The notes below the pieces were generated by a model. That model ran no database searches. It saw nothing but the letters and a program-made list of their open reading frames with translations, and was not told the origin of the DNA. Of a DNA stretch of 35,366 bases, positions 1 to 7,978 are shown piece by piece. Made by a program: the position numbers and the translations under genes. This DNA comes from an uncultured Alphaproteobacteria bacterium. GTDB lineage: Bacteria; Pseudomonadota; Alphaproteobacteria; HIMB59; GCA-002718135. The stretch spans positions 1 through 35,366 of the forward strand of contig CACJPV010000010.1 of assembly GCA_902595425.1 (NCBI GenBank), written 5' to 3'. Positions within the stretch are counted from its first letter, which is position 1, and each line of letters starts with the position of its first letter.

Positions 1-717
1 TTAATATTTAAGAAAATTGATTATAAGCATAAAAAAAATATTGATGATGTATTATATCAAATGGGTTTAATGCAATTTGATTATTTAGACTTAGCTTATC
101 AAAATGAACATATATCTGATAGCATTAAACAAGTTTCTAGTGCAAATGTTCCATTACCTTATGTTGAAAATACTTCTTTTAAAATATTTAAATCTTATAT
201 TGGTTCACAACAACATATGGCGATTATTATTAATCCAAAGAAAATTAAAAAAACTACTAATCTTAGAATTCATTCGGCTTGTTTTACAGGTGATATTTTT
301 CATTCGTTGAAATGTGACTGTGGTGAACAATTAAATAATTCTATCAACTATATGTCTAAAAACAATGGTGGTATAATTCTTTATCTAGATCAAGAGGGTA
401 GAGGCATTGGACTTGCAAATAAAATGAGAGCATATTCTCTACAATCAAAAGGTCTTGATACGATAGATGCTGATCATAATATTGGTTTCTTTGAAGATGA
501 AAGAGACTTTACCGTTGCTACTAAAATATTATCATTATTAGGAGTCAAGCAGGTAAATATTATCACAAATAATCCTCTAAAAATGACAGCTATAAAAAAA
601 GGTGGCATTAAAATAAAAAATCAAATAAATACAAAACCTACAATTAATAAATTTAATAAAAACTATTTTAAAACTAGGATCAAAAAAACTAATTATAAAC
701 TTAAAATAGCTGTTTAG
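1..717 (+). CDS. ribA: GTP cyclohydrolase II (RibA), 5'-truncated by the window edge
   Basis: The enzyme converts GTP to 2,5-diamino-6-ribosylamino-4-pyrimidinone 5'-phosphate, the first committed step of riboflavin synthesis in the cytoplasm. The frame is open from base 1 with no start visible, so the N-terminus lies outside the window; the ATG at 61 is internal because conserved-looking sequence (KNIDDVLYQ) precedes it. Counting from base 61, the zinc-binding signature RIHSACFTGD...CDCGEQL gives Cys74, Cys85 and Cys87, followed by LDQEGRGIGL and DERDF, all hallmarks of the GTP cyclohydrolase II fold. The C-terminal 35 residues are lysine-rich. No DHBP synthase domain is visible here; whether one is fused upstream cannot be told. 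A histidine phosphatase follows 18 bases downstream on the same strand. Confidence 0.93.
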   Translation, partial: LIFKKIDYKHKKNIDDVLYQMGLMQFDYLDLAYQNEHISDSIKQVSSANVPLPYVENTSFKIFKSYIGSQQHMAIIINPKKIKKTTNLRIHSACFTGDIFHSLKCDCGEQLNNSINYMSKNNGGIILYLDQEGRGIGLANKMRAYSLQSKGLDTIDADHNIGFFEDERDFTVATKILSLLGVKQVNIITNNPLKMTAIKKGGIKIKNQINTKPTINKFNKNYFKTRIKKTNYKLKIAV

Positions 718-735
718 ATTTTATATTTTTATTTA

Positions 736-1278
736 ATGAAAAAAATATATTTAATACGTCATGCCGAATCAGAGGCTAATATTGCAACTGATTTAGATAA
801 CCCAACTTATTATTATGATCCTAAAATAACAAACAATGGTATTAAACAGGCATTAAAGACTAGGGAAATTTTTAAAAATATGACTTTTGATGAATATATA
901 TGCTCACCTTTAACTAGAACACTTCAAACATTTGAAATTATATTTCCTGAAAAAATACCTTTAATCCAACCATTAATTCGAGAACATTCTTATAATTCTA
1001 GTGAGATTGGTAAACAGCCAAATATTCTAAAAAAAGAGTTTCCTTTATTTGATTTTTCAAAATTAAATAAATATTGGTGGAATAATGATAAACCAATTAA
1101 TGAAAAAATAATCATCAAAGAAAATATGAATGATATAAAAATTAGATTGGGTAAATTTAAATCTTGGTTAGATACTGATAATAGTTCTACTATCGCAATT
1201 GTAAGCCATGGTACTTTCTTAAGTCAAATAACTGGATACCTTATGGAAAATTGTGAACATTATATTTGGGAGTATTAA
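736..1278 (+). CDS. Histidine phosphatase family protein (phosphoglycerate mutase-like)
   Basis: A 180-residue protein of the phosphohistidine phosphatase superfamily, cytoplasmic by absence of signal or membrane segments. The RHA motif near the N-terminus (Arg8, His9, the phospho-accepting histidine) is followed by SPLTRT with Arg61, and the second catalytic histidine is in VSHG (His158). This is the full catalytic set, and the length is close to the compact members of the family. Substrate cannot be predicted; members act on sugar phosphates, phosphoproteins or small phosphate esters. The stop codon directly abuts the ATG of the next gene at 1279, so the two are almost certainly co-transcribed and perhaps translationally coupled. 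No clear Shine-Dalgarno is seen upstream of the ATG. Confidence 0.88.
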   Translation: MKKIYLIRHAESEANIATDLDNPTYYYDPKITNNGIKQALKTREIFKNMTFDEYICSPLTRTLQTFEIIFPEKIPLIQPLIREHSYNSSEIGKQPNILKKEFPLFDFSKLNKYWWNNDKPINEKIIIKENMNDIKIRLGKFKSWLDTDNSSTIAIVSHGTFLSQITGYLMENCEHYIWEY

Positions 1279-2520
1279 ATGAGTAACATAAAAATTAATG
1301 AAGAAAAAATTGATAAACTTGCGCATTTAGCAATTAAAAGGGGTGTAGGATTACAAAAGGGTCAAAATCTTTTATTAACAGCCCCTATTGAGTCCTTACC
1401 TTTAGTTAGAAAAATTGCCAAACATGCTTATAAAGAAGGAGCACATATAGTAACGCCACTTTTTACTGACTCTGATATTACTCTTTCACGCTTTAAATAT
1501 GCTCCTGATGAATCTTTTGATAATTCAACAAACTGGTTATTTAAGGGAATGGGTGAGGCTTTTGATAATAATACTGCTAGAATGGCAATTGCAGGTGATG
1601 ATCCTATGCTTTTATCTGAGATGGATCCTGATAAGGTTTCAAGAGCTAATAAATCTATGGCAAAAGCTTACAAACCAGCTAGAGAGAGGATTACTGAATT
1701 TAAAATAAATTGGAATATTATTTCCTGGCCTGGAAAAGCATGGGCTAAAAGAGTTTTTCCAGAACTTGATACACATGAAGCTGTTGTCAAGTTAGCAGAT
1801 GCAATTTTTGATGCATCTAGAGCTTCAGTTGAAGATCCTGTTAAAGCTTGGGATGATCACAATGAAAAACTTCTTATAAAAACTAATTGGCTCAATGAAC
1901 AAAATTTTTCTGCTTTACAATACAATGGACCTAACACCAATCTACGAGTTGGTCTTGCAGATGAACATGAGTGGATGGGAGGAGCTTCTAAGGCTCAAAA
2001 TGGAATCATTTGTAATCCTAATATTCCATCAGAAGAGGTTTTTACAACTCCGCATGCTTATAAGGTAGAAGGAACTGTTGTATCTACAAAACCACTTTCG
2101 TATCAGGGTACTTTAATTGAAAACATAAAAGTCAAATTTGAAGAAGGAAAAATTGTTGAAGCAAGTGCTAGCAAGGGAGAAGAAGTTTTACATAAAGTTC
2201 TTAAATCAGATGAAGGAGCAAGTAGAATAGGGGAAGTTGCTCTTGTTCCGCATAGCTCTCCAATTTCCCAAAGTGGTATAATTTTTTATAATACTTTGTT
2301 TGATGAGAATGCTGCTTCTCATATAGCTCTTGGTCAATGTTATTCGAAATGTTTTAAGGGCGATTTGGATTTATCACCTGAAGAAATATCTAAAAGAGGT
2401 GGTAACTCTAGCATGATTCACATTGATTGGATGATTGGCTCTAATGAAATAGATGTTGATGGTATAGACCAAAATGGCAATGCTGTTCCAGTATTTAGAA
2501 AAGGGGAATGGGCAAATTAA
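1279..2520 (+). CDS. M29-family metallo-aminopeptidase
   Basis: A 413-residue aminopeptidase of MEROPS family M29 (thermophilic AmpT/AmpS type), removing N-terminal amino acids from peptides in the cytoplasm with a two-metal centre. The five expected metal ligands are present with the right spacing: Glu253, Glu319, His348, and the HID pair His381/Asp383, offset by only 3-5 residues from the positions remembered for the Thermus enzyme. Length is typical. It starts on the base after the stop codon of the preceding histidine phosphatase, so translation is probably coupled. The pairing with a phosphatase has no obvious functional meaning; general peptide recycling is the likely role. Confidence 0.93.
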   Translation: MSNIKINEEKIDKLAHLAIKRGVGLQKGQNLLLTAPIESLPLVRKIAKHAYKEGAHIVTPLFTDSDITLSRFKYAPDESFDNSTNWLFKGMGEAFDNNTARMAIAGDDPMLLSEMDPDKVSRANKSMAKAYKPARERITEFKINWNIISWPGKAWAKRVFPELDTHEAVVKLADAIFDASRASVEDPVKAWDDHNEKLLIKTNWLNEQNFSALQYNGPNTNLRVGLADEHEWMGGASKAQNGIICNPNIPSEEVFTTPHAYKVEGTVVSTKPLSYQGTLIENIKVKFEEGKIVEASASKGEEVLHKVLKSDEGASRIGEVALVPHSSPISQSGIIFYNTLFDENAASHIALGQCYSKCFKGDLDLSPEEISKRGGNSSMIHIDWMIGSNEIDVDGIDQNGNAVPVFRKGEWAN

Positions 2521-2534
2521 AACTAATTAAGAAA

Positions 2535-2723
2535 TTAATCTAATTTTATTAAATTTTCTTTATTCATCAATATCGGTCTTCCATCATGAGCTGTGTTTAA
2601 AGGATAATATCCATTTTCATCTTTAGCGCATAGTGTTAGTCCTTTTCTTTTTTCATTACCTAAATTTACTTCTAATTCCACGATAACTAATTTAACTTCT
2701 TTTAATTCATTTAGTATTTTCAT
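2535..2723 (-). CDS. Small conserved-looking protein of unknown function (62 aa)
   Basis: A 62-residue soluble protein, not recognised. The ATG is preceded on the minus strand by AAAGGAA at a good distance, which supports translation. The sequence is mixed alpha/beta with a central GYYPL segment and a DGRP turn and no membrane segment. It ends 14 bases from the convergent aminopeptidase gene. No function is proposed. Confidence 0.6.
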   Translation of the reverse strand: MKILNELKEVKLVIVELEVNLGNEKRKGLTLCAKDENGYYPLNTAHDGRPILMNKENLIKLD

Positions 2724-2812
2724 AAATTCCTTTCGATTTTCTATATTTATAAACTATTTTAATAAAATATGTCTAAAACTGCTTTAACTAACTTAAATAT
2801 TTTAGTAAATTT

Positions 2813-3235
2813 ATGAGTAAATTAATCAAATACATAATCTTAACAATAAATTTTTTTTCATTTAGTGTTTTAGCAATTGAAAACGAAAAACTAATTAAAC
2901 TTCAAGATGTTAAATTTATATTTGATACAAATATTCAAAAATGGAATCAAAATATCATTTTTTTTGAAAAAAAGAAAAGCATGGAAAAGATAATCACTAA
3001 TGACTCAAATACTTATGCACTAAAATCAAATTTTAAAAAAGGGTATGTAATTTTAATACCTAAATTTAATTTAAGCCAAGTGGATAAATTATTCTTAATA
3101 TATAATATCCCTAATCTAGATGCTCATTCATTAAAAAAAATTAAAATACATTTTGATGAAATGAGACCTAACTTTTGTAATTCAATTGCAGTTAAAAATA
3201 AATTTTTTGTAAATATAGAATTATTTAAATGCTAA
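2813..3235 (+). CDS. Secreted protein of unknown function (140 aa)
   Basis: A 140-residue protein beginning with a short basic stretch (MSKLIK) and a hydrophobic core of about 16 residues ending in SVLA, a plausible Sec signal peptide cut near residue 21. The mature part is lysine-rich, without recognisable domain, and has two cysteines (one near residue 127, the other at the very last residue) that could pair in the periplasm. No clear Shine-Dalgarno precedes the ATG. It stands alone between the minus-strand 62-aa gene and the next membrane-protein gene, so context gives no hint. Confidence 0.6.
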   Translation: MSKLIKYIILTINFFSFSVLAIENEKLIKLQDVKFIFDTNIQKWNQNIIFFEKKKSMEKIITNDSNTYALKSNFKKGYVILIPKFNLSQVDKLFLIYNIPNLDAHSLKKIKIHFDEMRPNFCNSIAVKNKFFVNIELFKC

Positions 3236-3395
3236 TATTTTCAGATCATACAAAAAATTTTTTCTAAAGAAAAATATAATATAAGAATTTCTTTCTGATT
3301 CATTTAATTTGTTGTTGATATTTATCCTAGAATTGTAGGATTAATGAGAATATTGTTAATTTTTAATAATTTTAATCTATAATAAAAAATATAGG

Positions 3396-3839
3396 TTGGT
3401 CACTAACCCTATTAAAAAAAAGGCCATACGAAATTTGTATATGAGAATACTGGCCAAATTAATTGTAACTTTATTTACTTTATTTGCAATTATTTTAATT
3501 GTTGGTTTTATTTTCAATTTCTCAATTGTTTTTCCATTTACAGTTACAAATGATATTAAAGGTGTCCCAGAACATCGACTGCAGGCTGTTCGCTTAGCAA
3601 CTGCTGCAACTTTTGCTTATTTTGGTCTTCGTTATTTATTTTTCACAACAACAAAATTATATCCCATTCAGTTTTTGGGAGTATTTTTGTTCTTTTTGGC
3701 AACAATCGGAAGTATAGTTTTTTACAAGTATCAACTTCCTTTACCAGAATATGCAGTATCATTATTCTGGTTAATATCTTCTGTTGTTTTATATCAAGCA
3801 GGAAAACCAGAATTCAGAAGTTATTTCAAAAAAAAATAA
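3396..3839 (+). CDS. Four-helix inner-membrane protein of unknown function (147 aa)
   Basis: A small integral membrane protein with four hydrophobic segments, at about residues 20-45, 65-84, 91-112 and 118-135, and a basic C-terminal tail. It is not assigned to a family with confidence; DUF4345-like small membrane proteins have this size and layout. The start is uncertain: the frame opens with TTG at 3396, just after an AT-rich tract that contains a TATAAT-like hexamer, whereas an in-frame ATG at 3441 lacks a Shine-Dalgarno. The next small membrane protein follows after about 36 bases on the same strand, suggesting one transcript. Confidence 0.6.
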   Translation: MVTNPIKKKAIRNLYMRILAKLIVTLFTLFAIILIVGFIFNFSIVFPFTVTNDIKGVPEHRLQAVRLATAATFAYFGLRYLFFTTTKLYPIQFLGVFLFFLATIGSIVFYKYQLPLPEYAVSLFWLISSVVLYQAGKPEFRSYFKKK

Positions 3840-3875
3840 GTAAAATTTATTTTTAGTATAAAATTGATTTACATT

Positions 3876-4055
3876 ATGACTGATCTACAATTGTATATAT
3901 ATCTTATTGGTTTTATATTTTTCTTTATTGGTGTTTATTGTTATTATCAGAAAAGAAAAGAAGGTATTACTGAAAAACAAATACTATTTAGAAACAGGGC
4001 AATGTATATTTTTCTAACAATTGCAGTGCTATGTGTAGTTTATTCGTGGTTATAA
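3876..4055 (+). CDS. Small two-helix membrane protein (59 aa)
   Basis: A 59-residue protein with two hydrophobic segments (about residues 6-23 and 42-58) separated by a charged loop KRKEGITEKQ. The ATG at 3876 is chosen over an in-frame TTG at 3864, which would add four residues. It is not recognised. It sits between another small membrane protein and a small soluble protein on the same strand, all within a likely operon. Confidence 0.5.
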   Translation: MTDLQLYIYLIGFIFFFIGVYCYYQKRKEGITEKQILFRNRAMYIFLTIAVLCVVYSWL

Positions 4056-4081
4056 CATTCAAATTTTTTTAGGAGACTAAT

Positions 4082-4255
4082 ATGACTGATAGTGATTTTA
4101 AGAATATAGAAGATATTCAAAGAATTTTAAAATATTTAGATCAAGGTAAGCTGGATCCTTCTGCTTGGCCTAATGCGTTACAATTAAAAGAAAGTCTAAA
4201 TAAACTTATAGATGAACATAAAGAATATATGGATCATATGAAGCTTCATCATTAA
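4082..4255 (+). CDS. Small soluble helical protein (57 aa)
   Basis: A 57-residue frame starting ATG at 4082 and ending TAA at 4253-4255. A clear AGGAG lies 7 bases upstream of the ATG, so translation is well supported despite the short length. The protein is charged and helical, with a DPSAWP turn in the middle and a histidine-rich end (HMKLHH) that might bind metal. It is not recognised. It follows the 59-aa membrane protein by 26 bases on the same strand. Confidence 0.65.
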   Translation: MTDSDFKNIEDIQRILKYLDQGKLDPSAWPNALQLKESLNKLIDEHKEYMDHMKLHH

Positions 4256-4326
4256 ATAATTTAAAGATTGCTGGGCACGCCAATTTTTTACAAAACATTT
4301 AAAATTTAATATAAAAGTAAAATATT

Positions 4327-5172
4327 ATGAATAGCTCAAACTCAATTACTATTGGCTATTGGAGTACTAAAGGTCTTGGCTCTGTATGTAGACAAGTTGT
4401 TATTTATGCAGGTCATAAACTAATAGCAAGAAATTATAAATTACAGCCAGTTATTGATAATAACAATGTCTCATTTGATGGATCTGATTGGACAAATAAA
4501 GATAAAATTGAACTAAAAAAAAAGAACAGTCTTATAAACCTACCTTATATGGAGATTCTAGATAATGAAGGAAATGAACACCTCATATCACAATCAAATG
4601 CATGTTTATTATACCTAGGAAGAAAATTTAATATGCTTGGTAATACTGATGTTGAAAAAACAAGATGTGATCAACTACTTTTTGAAACAAATGATTTAAG
4701 AAGCATAATTACATCTTTTGCTTATACTCATTTCCAAAATATTGAATTAGAACAAGAAGCAGCAAAAGAAGTTTTTACAAAAGCTTTTCAAAAAAATGAT
4801 GCAGGAAAAATGCAAAAATTTGAACATTGGCTATCTTCCAATCACAATTCAATCTTTCTATTAAATAACAATGTATCAATTCCTGATTTTAATCTTTTTG
4901 ATGTTTTAGATTTTTATATTGAATTTCTTAAACATTATAATTTTGTTGATAAACAAAATAATGATGAAATTTTATCAGCAGTTGGTTATCCAAAATTAAA
5001 TAAATTTTTTATTGATTTCAAATCTCTTCCAAAAATGAGCAAATATTTCAATTCAATACTTTATTCATTGCCTTACACAAATAAATCAGCAAATTTTGGT
5101 TCTGGTATTAAGGGCAATAAATGGGATATCAAAATTCAGACTGATAATACTCCCTTCGAAATAATTTTATAA
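4327..5172 (+). CDS. Glutathione S-transferase, mu-class-like
   Basis: A 281-residue cytosolic glutathione transferase. The N-terminal thioredoxin-like domain begins with GYWSTKGLGSVCRQ, matching the GYW-x-x-RGL start of mu/alpha-type enzymes with the likely catalytic Tyr in GYW. NLPY carries the cis-proline and QSNA the glutathione gamma-glutamyl contact. The helical C-terminal domain has the IPDFNLFDVLD stretch matching the conserved N-capping box. It is some 60 residues longer than typical mu-class enzymes, partly through an N-domain insertion and a C-terminal tail. Substrate is unknown; glutathione conjugation or peroxide reduction is likely. A standalone gene followed by a short GTCAT/ATGAC hairpin. 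Confidence 0.85.
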   Translation: MNSSNSITIGYWSTKGLGSVCRQVVIYAGHKLIARNYKLQPVIDNNNVSFDGSDWTNKDKIELKKKNSLINLPYMEILDNEGNEHLISQSNACLLYLGRKFNMLGNTDVEKTRCDQLLFETNDLRSIITSFAYTHFQNIELEQEAAKEVFTKAFQKNDAGKMQKFEHWLSSNHNSIFLLNNNVSIPDFNLFDVLDFYIEFLKHYNFVDKQNNDEILSAVGYPKLNKFFIDFKSLPKMSKYFNSILYSLPYTNKSANFGSGIKGNKWDIKIQTDNTPFEIIL

Positions 5173-5191
5173 CCCTCTTTAATGATTTTTT

Positions 5192-5213
5192 GTCATCACA
5201 AACATGACTTTTA
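5192..5213 (+). terminator. Weak terminator-like hairpin after the GST gene
   Basis: GTCAT (5192-5196) and ATGAC (5204-5208) form a 5-bp stem with a 7-base loop followed by TTTTA, 20 bases after the GST stop codon. The stem is short, so function as an intrinsic terminator is uncertain. Confidence 0.3.
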
Positions 5214-5294
5214 TACTATTTATAAGTTTAAAGAATAAATTAAAATATTTTAAAACAAAACTAAACTATTCAAATAAATAAATTTAATCAATTT

Positions 5295-6182
5295 ATGCAT
5301 AAAAATATTTTTGCAATCTTTTTAATATTTGTTTCAATTGTTTGTGGAAGTACAATGGGAGTACTAATTAAAATTGCGCAATTTGAAGCAAATATATATT
5401 TGGCTGCATTTTATCGTTTTTCAATTGGCTTTATAATAATTTTTCCATATATTTTATATTCAAAATTTAGAGTTTTTAAAACAAATAACTTAAAGACTCA
5501 TTTAGTGAGATCAATATTAAATTTACCCGCAATGTTCCTTACTTTCTCAGCACTTATGTTAGTGCCATATGAAAAAATTTCAGCTTTAAATTTCTCTGTG
5601 CCCTTCATAGTGACTATTTTAGCTGTAATTTTTTTAAAAGAAAAAATTAGAATTTATAGAATTAGCGCTCTTATCATTGGTTTTATAGGGATGTTAATTA
5701 TTTTACGCCCGGGCATAATTACAATCACTTATGGAGTTCAGATGGTTTTAATTGCATCTATTTTATGGTCTGTAATTATTATAATAACAAAACAATTAAC
5801 TGAAGATGATAATTCAATAACTATTTTAACCTATCAATATACGTTCATGACAGTTTTCTCTTCAGTATTTGTAATATTTTATTGGCAAAATTTATCTTTA
5901 TTCACTCTAGTTTATTTATCATTAGCTGCATTAGTAGGAACAATATCTCATATAGCGCTTAACCATGCATATAAATTAGTTGATGTTTCAATGACACAAC
6001 CATTTTCTTTTTTTGGTCTAATAATCGCCTCATTATATGGATATTTATTTTTTGATGAAAAACCTGACTTATTTACATGGTTGGGTGCTTTTGTTATTTT
6101 TATTGGTATAATTATTATTACAATTAGAGAAACCAAATTAAATAAAAATTTAATCAGAAAGAAGATCACTACAATTGATTAA
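5295..6182 (+). CDS. DMT-superfamily permease (EamA domains)
   Basis: A 295-residue inner-membrane transporter with ten hydrophobic segments arranged as two EamA repeats (about residues 5-135 and 145-277). The GSTMGVLIKIA motif in helix 1, FLKEKIRIYR at the end of the first repeat and FFDEKPDLFTWLGAFVIFIG at the end of the second are typical of the RhaT/EamA drug-metabolite exporters. Such proteins export amino acids or metabolites or import nucleosides; the substrate cannot be read from sequence. It stands alone, with the first of the TGGCAC hairpin elements 63 bases downstream. Confidence 0.88.
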   Translation: MHKNIFAIFLIFVSIVCGSTMGVLIKIAQFEANIYLAAFYRFSIGFIIIFPYILYSKFRVFKTNNLKTHLVRSILNLPAMFLTFSALMLVPYEKISALNFSVPFIVTILAVIFLKEKIRIYRISALIIGFIGMLIILRPGIITITYGVQMVLIASILWSVIIIITKQLTEDDNSITILTYQYTFMTVFSSVFVIFYWQNLSLFTLVYLSLAALVGTISHIALNHAYKLVDVSMTQPFSFFGLIIASLYGYLFFDEKPDLFTWLGAFVIFIGIIIITIRETKLNKNLIRKKITTID

Positions 6183-6245
6183 TTTGTCTTAACTTAGACA
6201 CATTTTAACCTCTACTTTGCCAGTATTTATCAATAATATTAATTT

Positions 6246-6320
6246 GTGGCACTGATAAATAAAATAGTTCTTTTATTTTGCACTGTACTCGTTGTTAATT
6301 TGCTCCTAGTTGGTGCCACA
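6246..6320 (+). ncRNA. TGGCAC hairpin element, copy 1 (candidate structured RNA or leader with tiny ORF)
   Basis: First of three similar elements. GTGGCAC (6246-6252) pairs perfectly with GTGCCAC (6313-6319); two to four further pairs extend inward through G-T wobble and A-T pairs. TCCT (6304-6307) lies exactly 5 nt before the 3' arm, as in the other copies. An internal AAATAAAA/TTTTATTT hairpin follows the 5' arm. An open frame starts at the first base as GTG GCA CTG and runs 29 codons to TAA at 6333-6335, giving a hydrophobic peptide with NLLLVGAT; copy 2 encodes a similar 29-residue peptide. No Shine-Dalgarno precedes it. It lies 63 bases after a permease gene and 119 bases before a zinc peptidase gene. 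It may be a regulatory leader, a small RNA, or a tiny membrane-peptide gene. Confidence 0.5.
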
Positions 6321-6438
6321 TTATTTTTAATTTAATTGTTTTTTTATCCCAAATTAAGCTTTAAAAAATTTTTTATGATTGTATTTATAAAAGTACTAAA
6401 TATTTAATTGAAATGGATTATTTTATTAGGAACACTGA

Positions 6439-7143
6439 GTGATAAAGTTCTTTCTATACATTTTACCGTTCTTGTCTTTGTTTTTACCCAATTTATGGGT
6501 TCAATATATCCTTAGAAAAAATAACAAAATTTTAACAGACATGCCTTTTACAGGTAGAGAGTTAGGTGAAAAAATTCTTCAAGAACAACAAATCACAAAT
6601 GTATCTATCAAATCCATAAAGCAAATGGATTATTATAATCCTATTGAAAAAAAAATTCATATTGGTGAAGATAAATTAAATAAAAAAAGTATTACGAGTA
6701 TTGCAGTTGTGGTTCACGAAATAGGACATGCTATCCAAGATAAAGAAAATTATAAACCTTTAATATTGCGACAAAAACTTATTGAAAAAACAATGATATT
6801 TCAGCGTCTAGGATCTTTTTTATTGATAATTGGACTTCCTTCTATTTTTGCTTTTACCAAAAGTCCTTTAATTACTTTTATAGCCGCAATGATTATTATG
6901 GGTTGTTTATCAACTAATGTCTTAATTCATTTAATAACTCTTCCAGTTGAATTTGATGCTAGCTTTAAGCGCGCTTTACCAATTTTGCAAAAATATGTCC
7001 CTAAAGAGAATATGAAACAATGTCGTTCTGTATTACGCGCAGCTGCCTTAACATACTTAGCTCAATCAATTGTCAGCATATTTAGATTAAAAATAATACT
7101 TTTCTCATTTATTAATATTTTTAAATCAATCATTAAACGTTAA
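6439..7143 (+). CDS. YugP-type membrane zinc metallopeptidase
   Basis: A 234-residue integral membrane peptidase of the neutral zinc metallopeptidase family (Zn_peptidase_2). The start is GTG at 6439, supported by TTAGGA about 8 bases upstream. One N-terminal helix (residues 4-24) is followed by a cytosolic domain with the zinc motif HEIGH (His93, Glu94, His97), two central helices (about 123-165), and LPVEFDASFKRAL, the conserved stretch expected to supply the third metal ligand. A C-terminal hydrophobic segment lies near 208-230. Physiological substrates of this family are poorly known. The TGGCAC element lies 119 bases upstream on the same strand and could be its leader. Confidence 0.85.
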   Translation: MIKFFLYILPFLSLFLPNLWVQYILRKNNKILTDMPFTGRELGEKILQEQQITNVSIKSIKQMDYYNPIEKKIHIGEDKLNKKSITSIAVVVHEIGHAIQDKENYKPLILRQKLIEKTMIFQRLGSFLLIIGLPSIFAFTKSPLITFIAAMIIMGCLSTNVLIHLITLPVEFDASFKRALPILQKYVPKENMKQCRSVLRAAALTYLAQSIVSIFRLKIILFSFINIFKSIIKR

Positions 7144-7225
7144 CATAACACAAACTCAACACAATCTAACCATTCATTAGACAAAAATTATTTATATTTC
7201 TTAACTTATCAAGAAAGGAAATTAA

Positions 7226-7696
7226 ATGTCTTTACTAAAACTAAAATCAAAAAAAGAGCCTCTATATACATCAAAAAAAATTGTTAATTTTGATGAGAAT
7301 TTAAATGAAACAAAATTAGATACAATTAAACAATTAAAACAGAATAGTTCTTTAATTATTGGTGAGGGAGCAACAATTAAAGGAGAGATTAAAGAAAAAA
7401 ATGAAATTACAATTCAAGGAAATGTTGATGGTGATATAGAATGTAAGGATCTTATTGTAGGTAAAACAGGTTCCATCAAAGGTAAAATCAAAGCTGATAC
7501 ATTAACTGTAGAAGGAAATGTAGAGGGTGAAATACTTATAAAGGATTTACTTAAAATGATGTCATCAAGTTATGTATCTGGAAAAATTTGCTATGGATCT
7601 GTTCAAATAAATGAGGGTGGAAAATTAATAGGTGAAATGGATTTTAAAGATAAAAATATTTTACAAGAGGAATTTAAAGATTGGAAAACACTATGA
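7226..7696 (+). CDS. Bactofilin (polymer-forming cytoskeletal protein)
   Basis: A 156-residue bactofilin. The core (about residues 38-140) is the right-handed beta-helix domain seen as repeating short strands: IGEGATIKGEI, EITIQGNVDGDI, KTGSIKGKI, LTVEGNVEGEI, VSGKICYGSVQI, GGKLIGEM. Bactofilins polymerise without nucleotide on the inner face of the membrane and scaffold cell-wall or shape functions. The 37-residue N-terminal tail is lysine-rich and disordered-looking, typical for membrane binding or partner recruitment. A good AAGAAAGGAA Shine-Dalgarno precedes the ATG. A LytM/M23 peptidase often neighbours bactofilin genes; here the neighbour is the YugP-type zinc peptidase 82 bases upstream. 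Confidence 0.9.
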   Translation: MSLLKLKSKKEPLYTSKKIVNFDENLNETKLDTIKQLKQNSSLIIGEGATIKGEIKEKNEITIQGNVDGDIECKDLIVGKTGSIKGKIKADTLTVEGNVEGEILIKDLLKMMSSSYVSGKICYGSVQINEGGKLIGEMDFKDKNILQEEFKDWKTL

Positions 7697-7767
7697 TGTT
7701 AGTTGATTTACTAATAATTTTTTGTGTTGGAATGTATTTGGTATTTAAAATTTCTAATTCTTATTAA
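7693..7767 (+). CDS. Possible tiny membrane peptide overlapping the bactofilin stop (24 aa)
   Basis: ATG at 7693 overlaps the TGA of the bactofilin gene as ATGATG and opens a 24-residue frame ending TAA at 7765-7767. The peptide has one hydrophobic segment (LLIIFCVGMYLVF) and a polar end. The overlap geometry suits translational coupling, but the length makes chance likely. It is not recognised. Confidence 0.25.
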   Translation: MMLVDLLIIFCVGMYLVFKISNSY

Positions 7768-7835
7768 TTATAAATTGCTAATTTTTAACATAATTTTACC
7801 TCCAAAATATCTTAATTGATAAATATTAAACTTCT

Positions 7836-7910
7836 GTGGCACTGCTTAAATTAATTGTTGTTTTTATAATCACTTTATTTTTCATCAATATCATCCTAAT
7901 TGGTGCCACA
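7836..7910 (+). ncRNA. TGGCAC hairpin element, copy 2 (candidate structured RNA or leader with tiny ORF)
   Basis: GTGGCAC (7836-7842) pairs with GTGCCAC (7903-7909); the span is 74 nt, identical to copy 1. TCCT is at 7894-7897, again 5 nt before the 3' arm. Both arms and the TCCT-A-(A/G)-TTGGTGCCACA end match copy 1 almost exactly while the middle has drifted, roughly half to 60 percent identical by eye. The frame starting at the first base (GTG GCA CTG) runs 29 codons to TAA at 7923-7925 and encodes a hydrophobic peptide with NIILIGAT, aligned residue for residue with copy 1. No Shine-Dalgarno. It lies 69 bases before the zinc alcohol dehydrogenase gene on the same strand. Confidence 0.5.
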
Positions 7911-7978
7911 ACAGGATTTCTCTAATTTAAACACTATTTATTTATTAATAATTATTCTTATGGTATGAAATTTGATTA

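Noticed and set aside
3324..3341. ATCCTA/TAGGAT 6-bp hairpin between 3235 and 3396
   Set aside because: No T tract, not near a start or stop codon, and such short palindromes are frequent in AT-rich DNA.
4270..4295. Terminator-like CTGGGCACGCCA followed by ATTTTTTA after the 57-aa gene
   Set aside because: Only three base pairs form with a 5-base loop; too weak to call.
6246..6320. tRNA reading of the TGGCAC elements: 7-bp acceptor-like stem, T at position 8, about 74 nt, A after the 3' arm
   Set aside because: No T-loop (GTTCRA) or D-arm, and no anticodon stem in the right place in any copy; the resemblance is confined to length and the closing stem.
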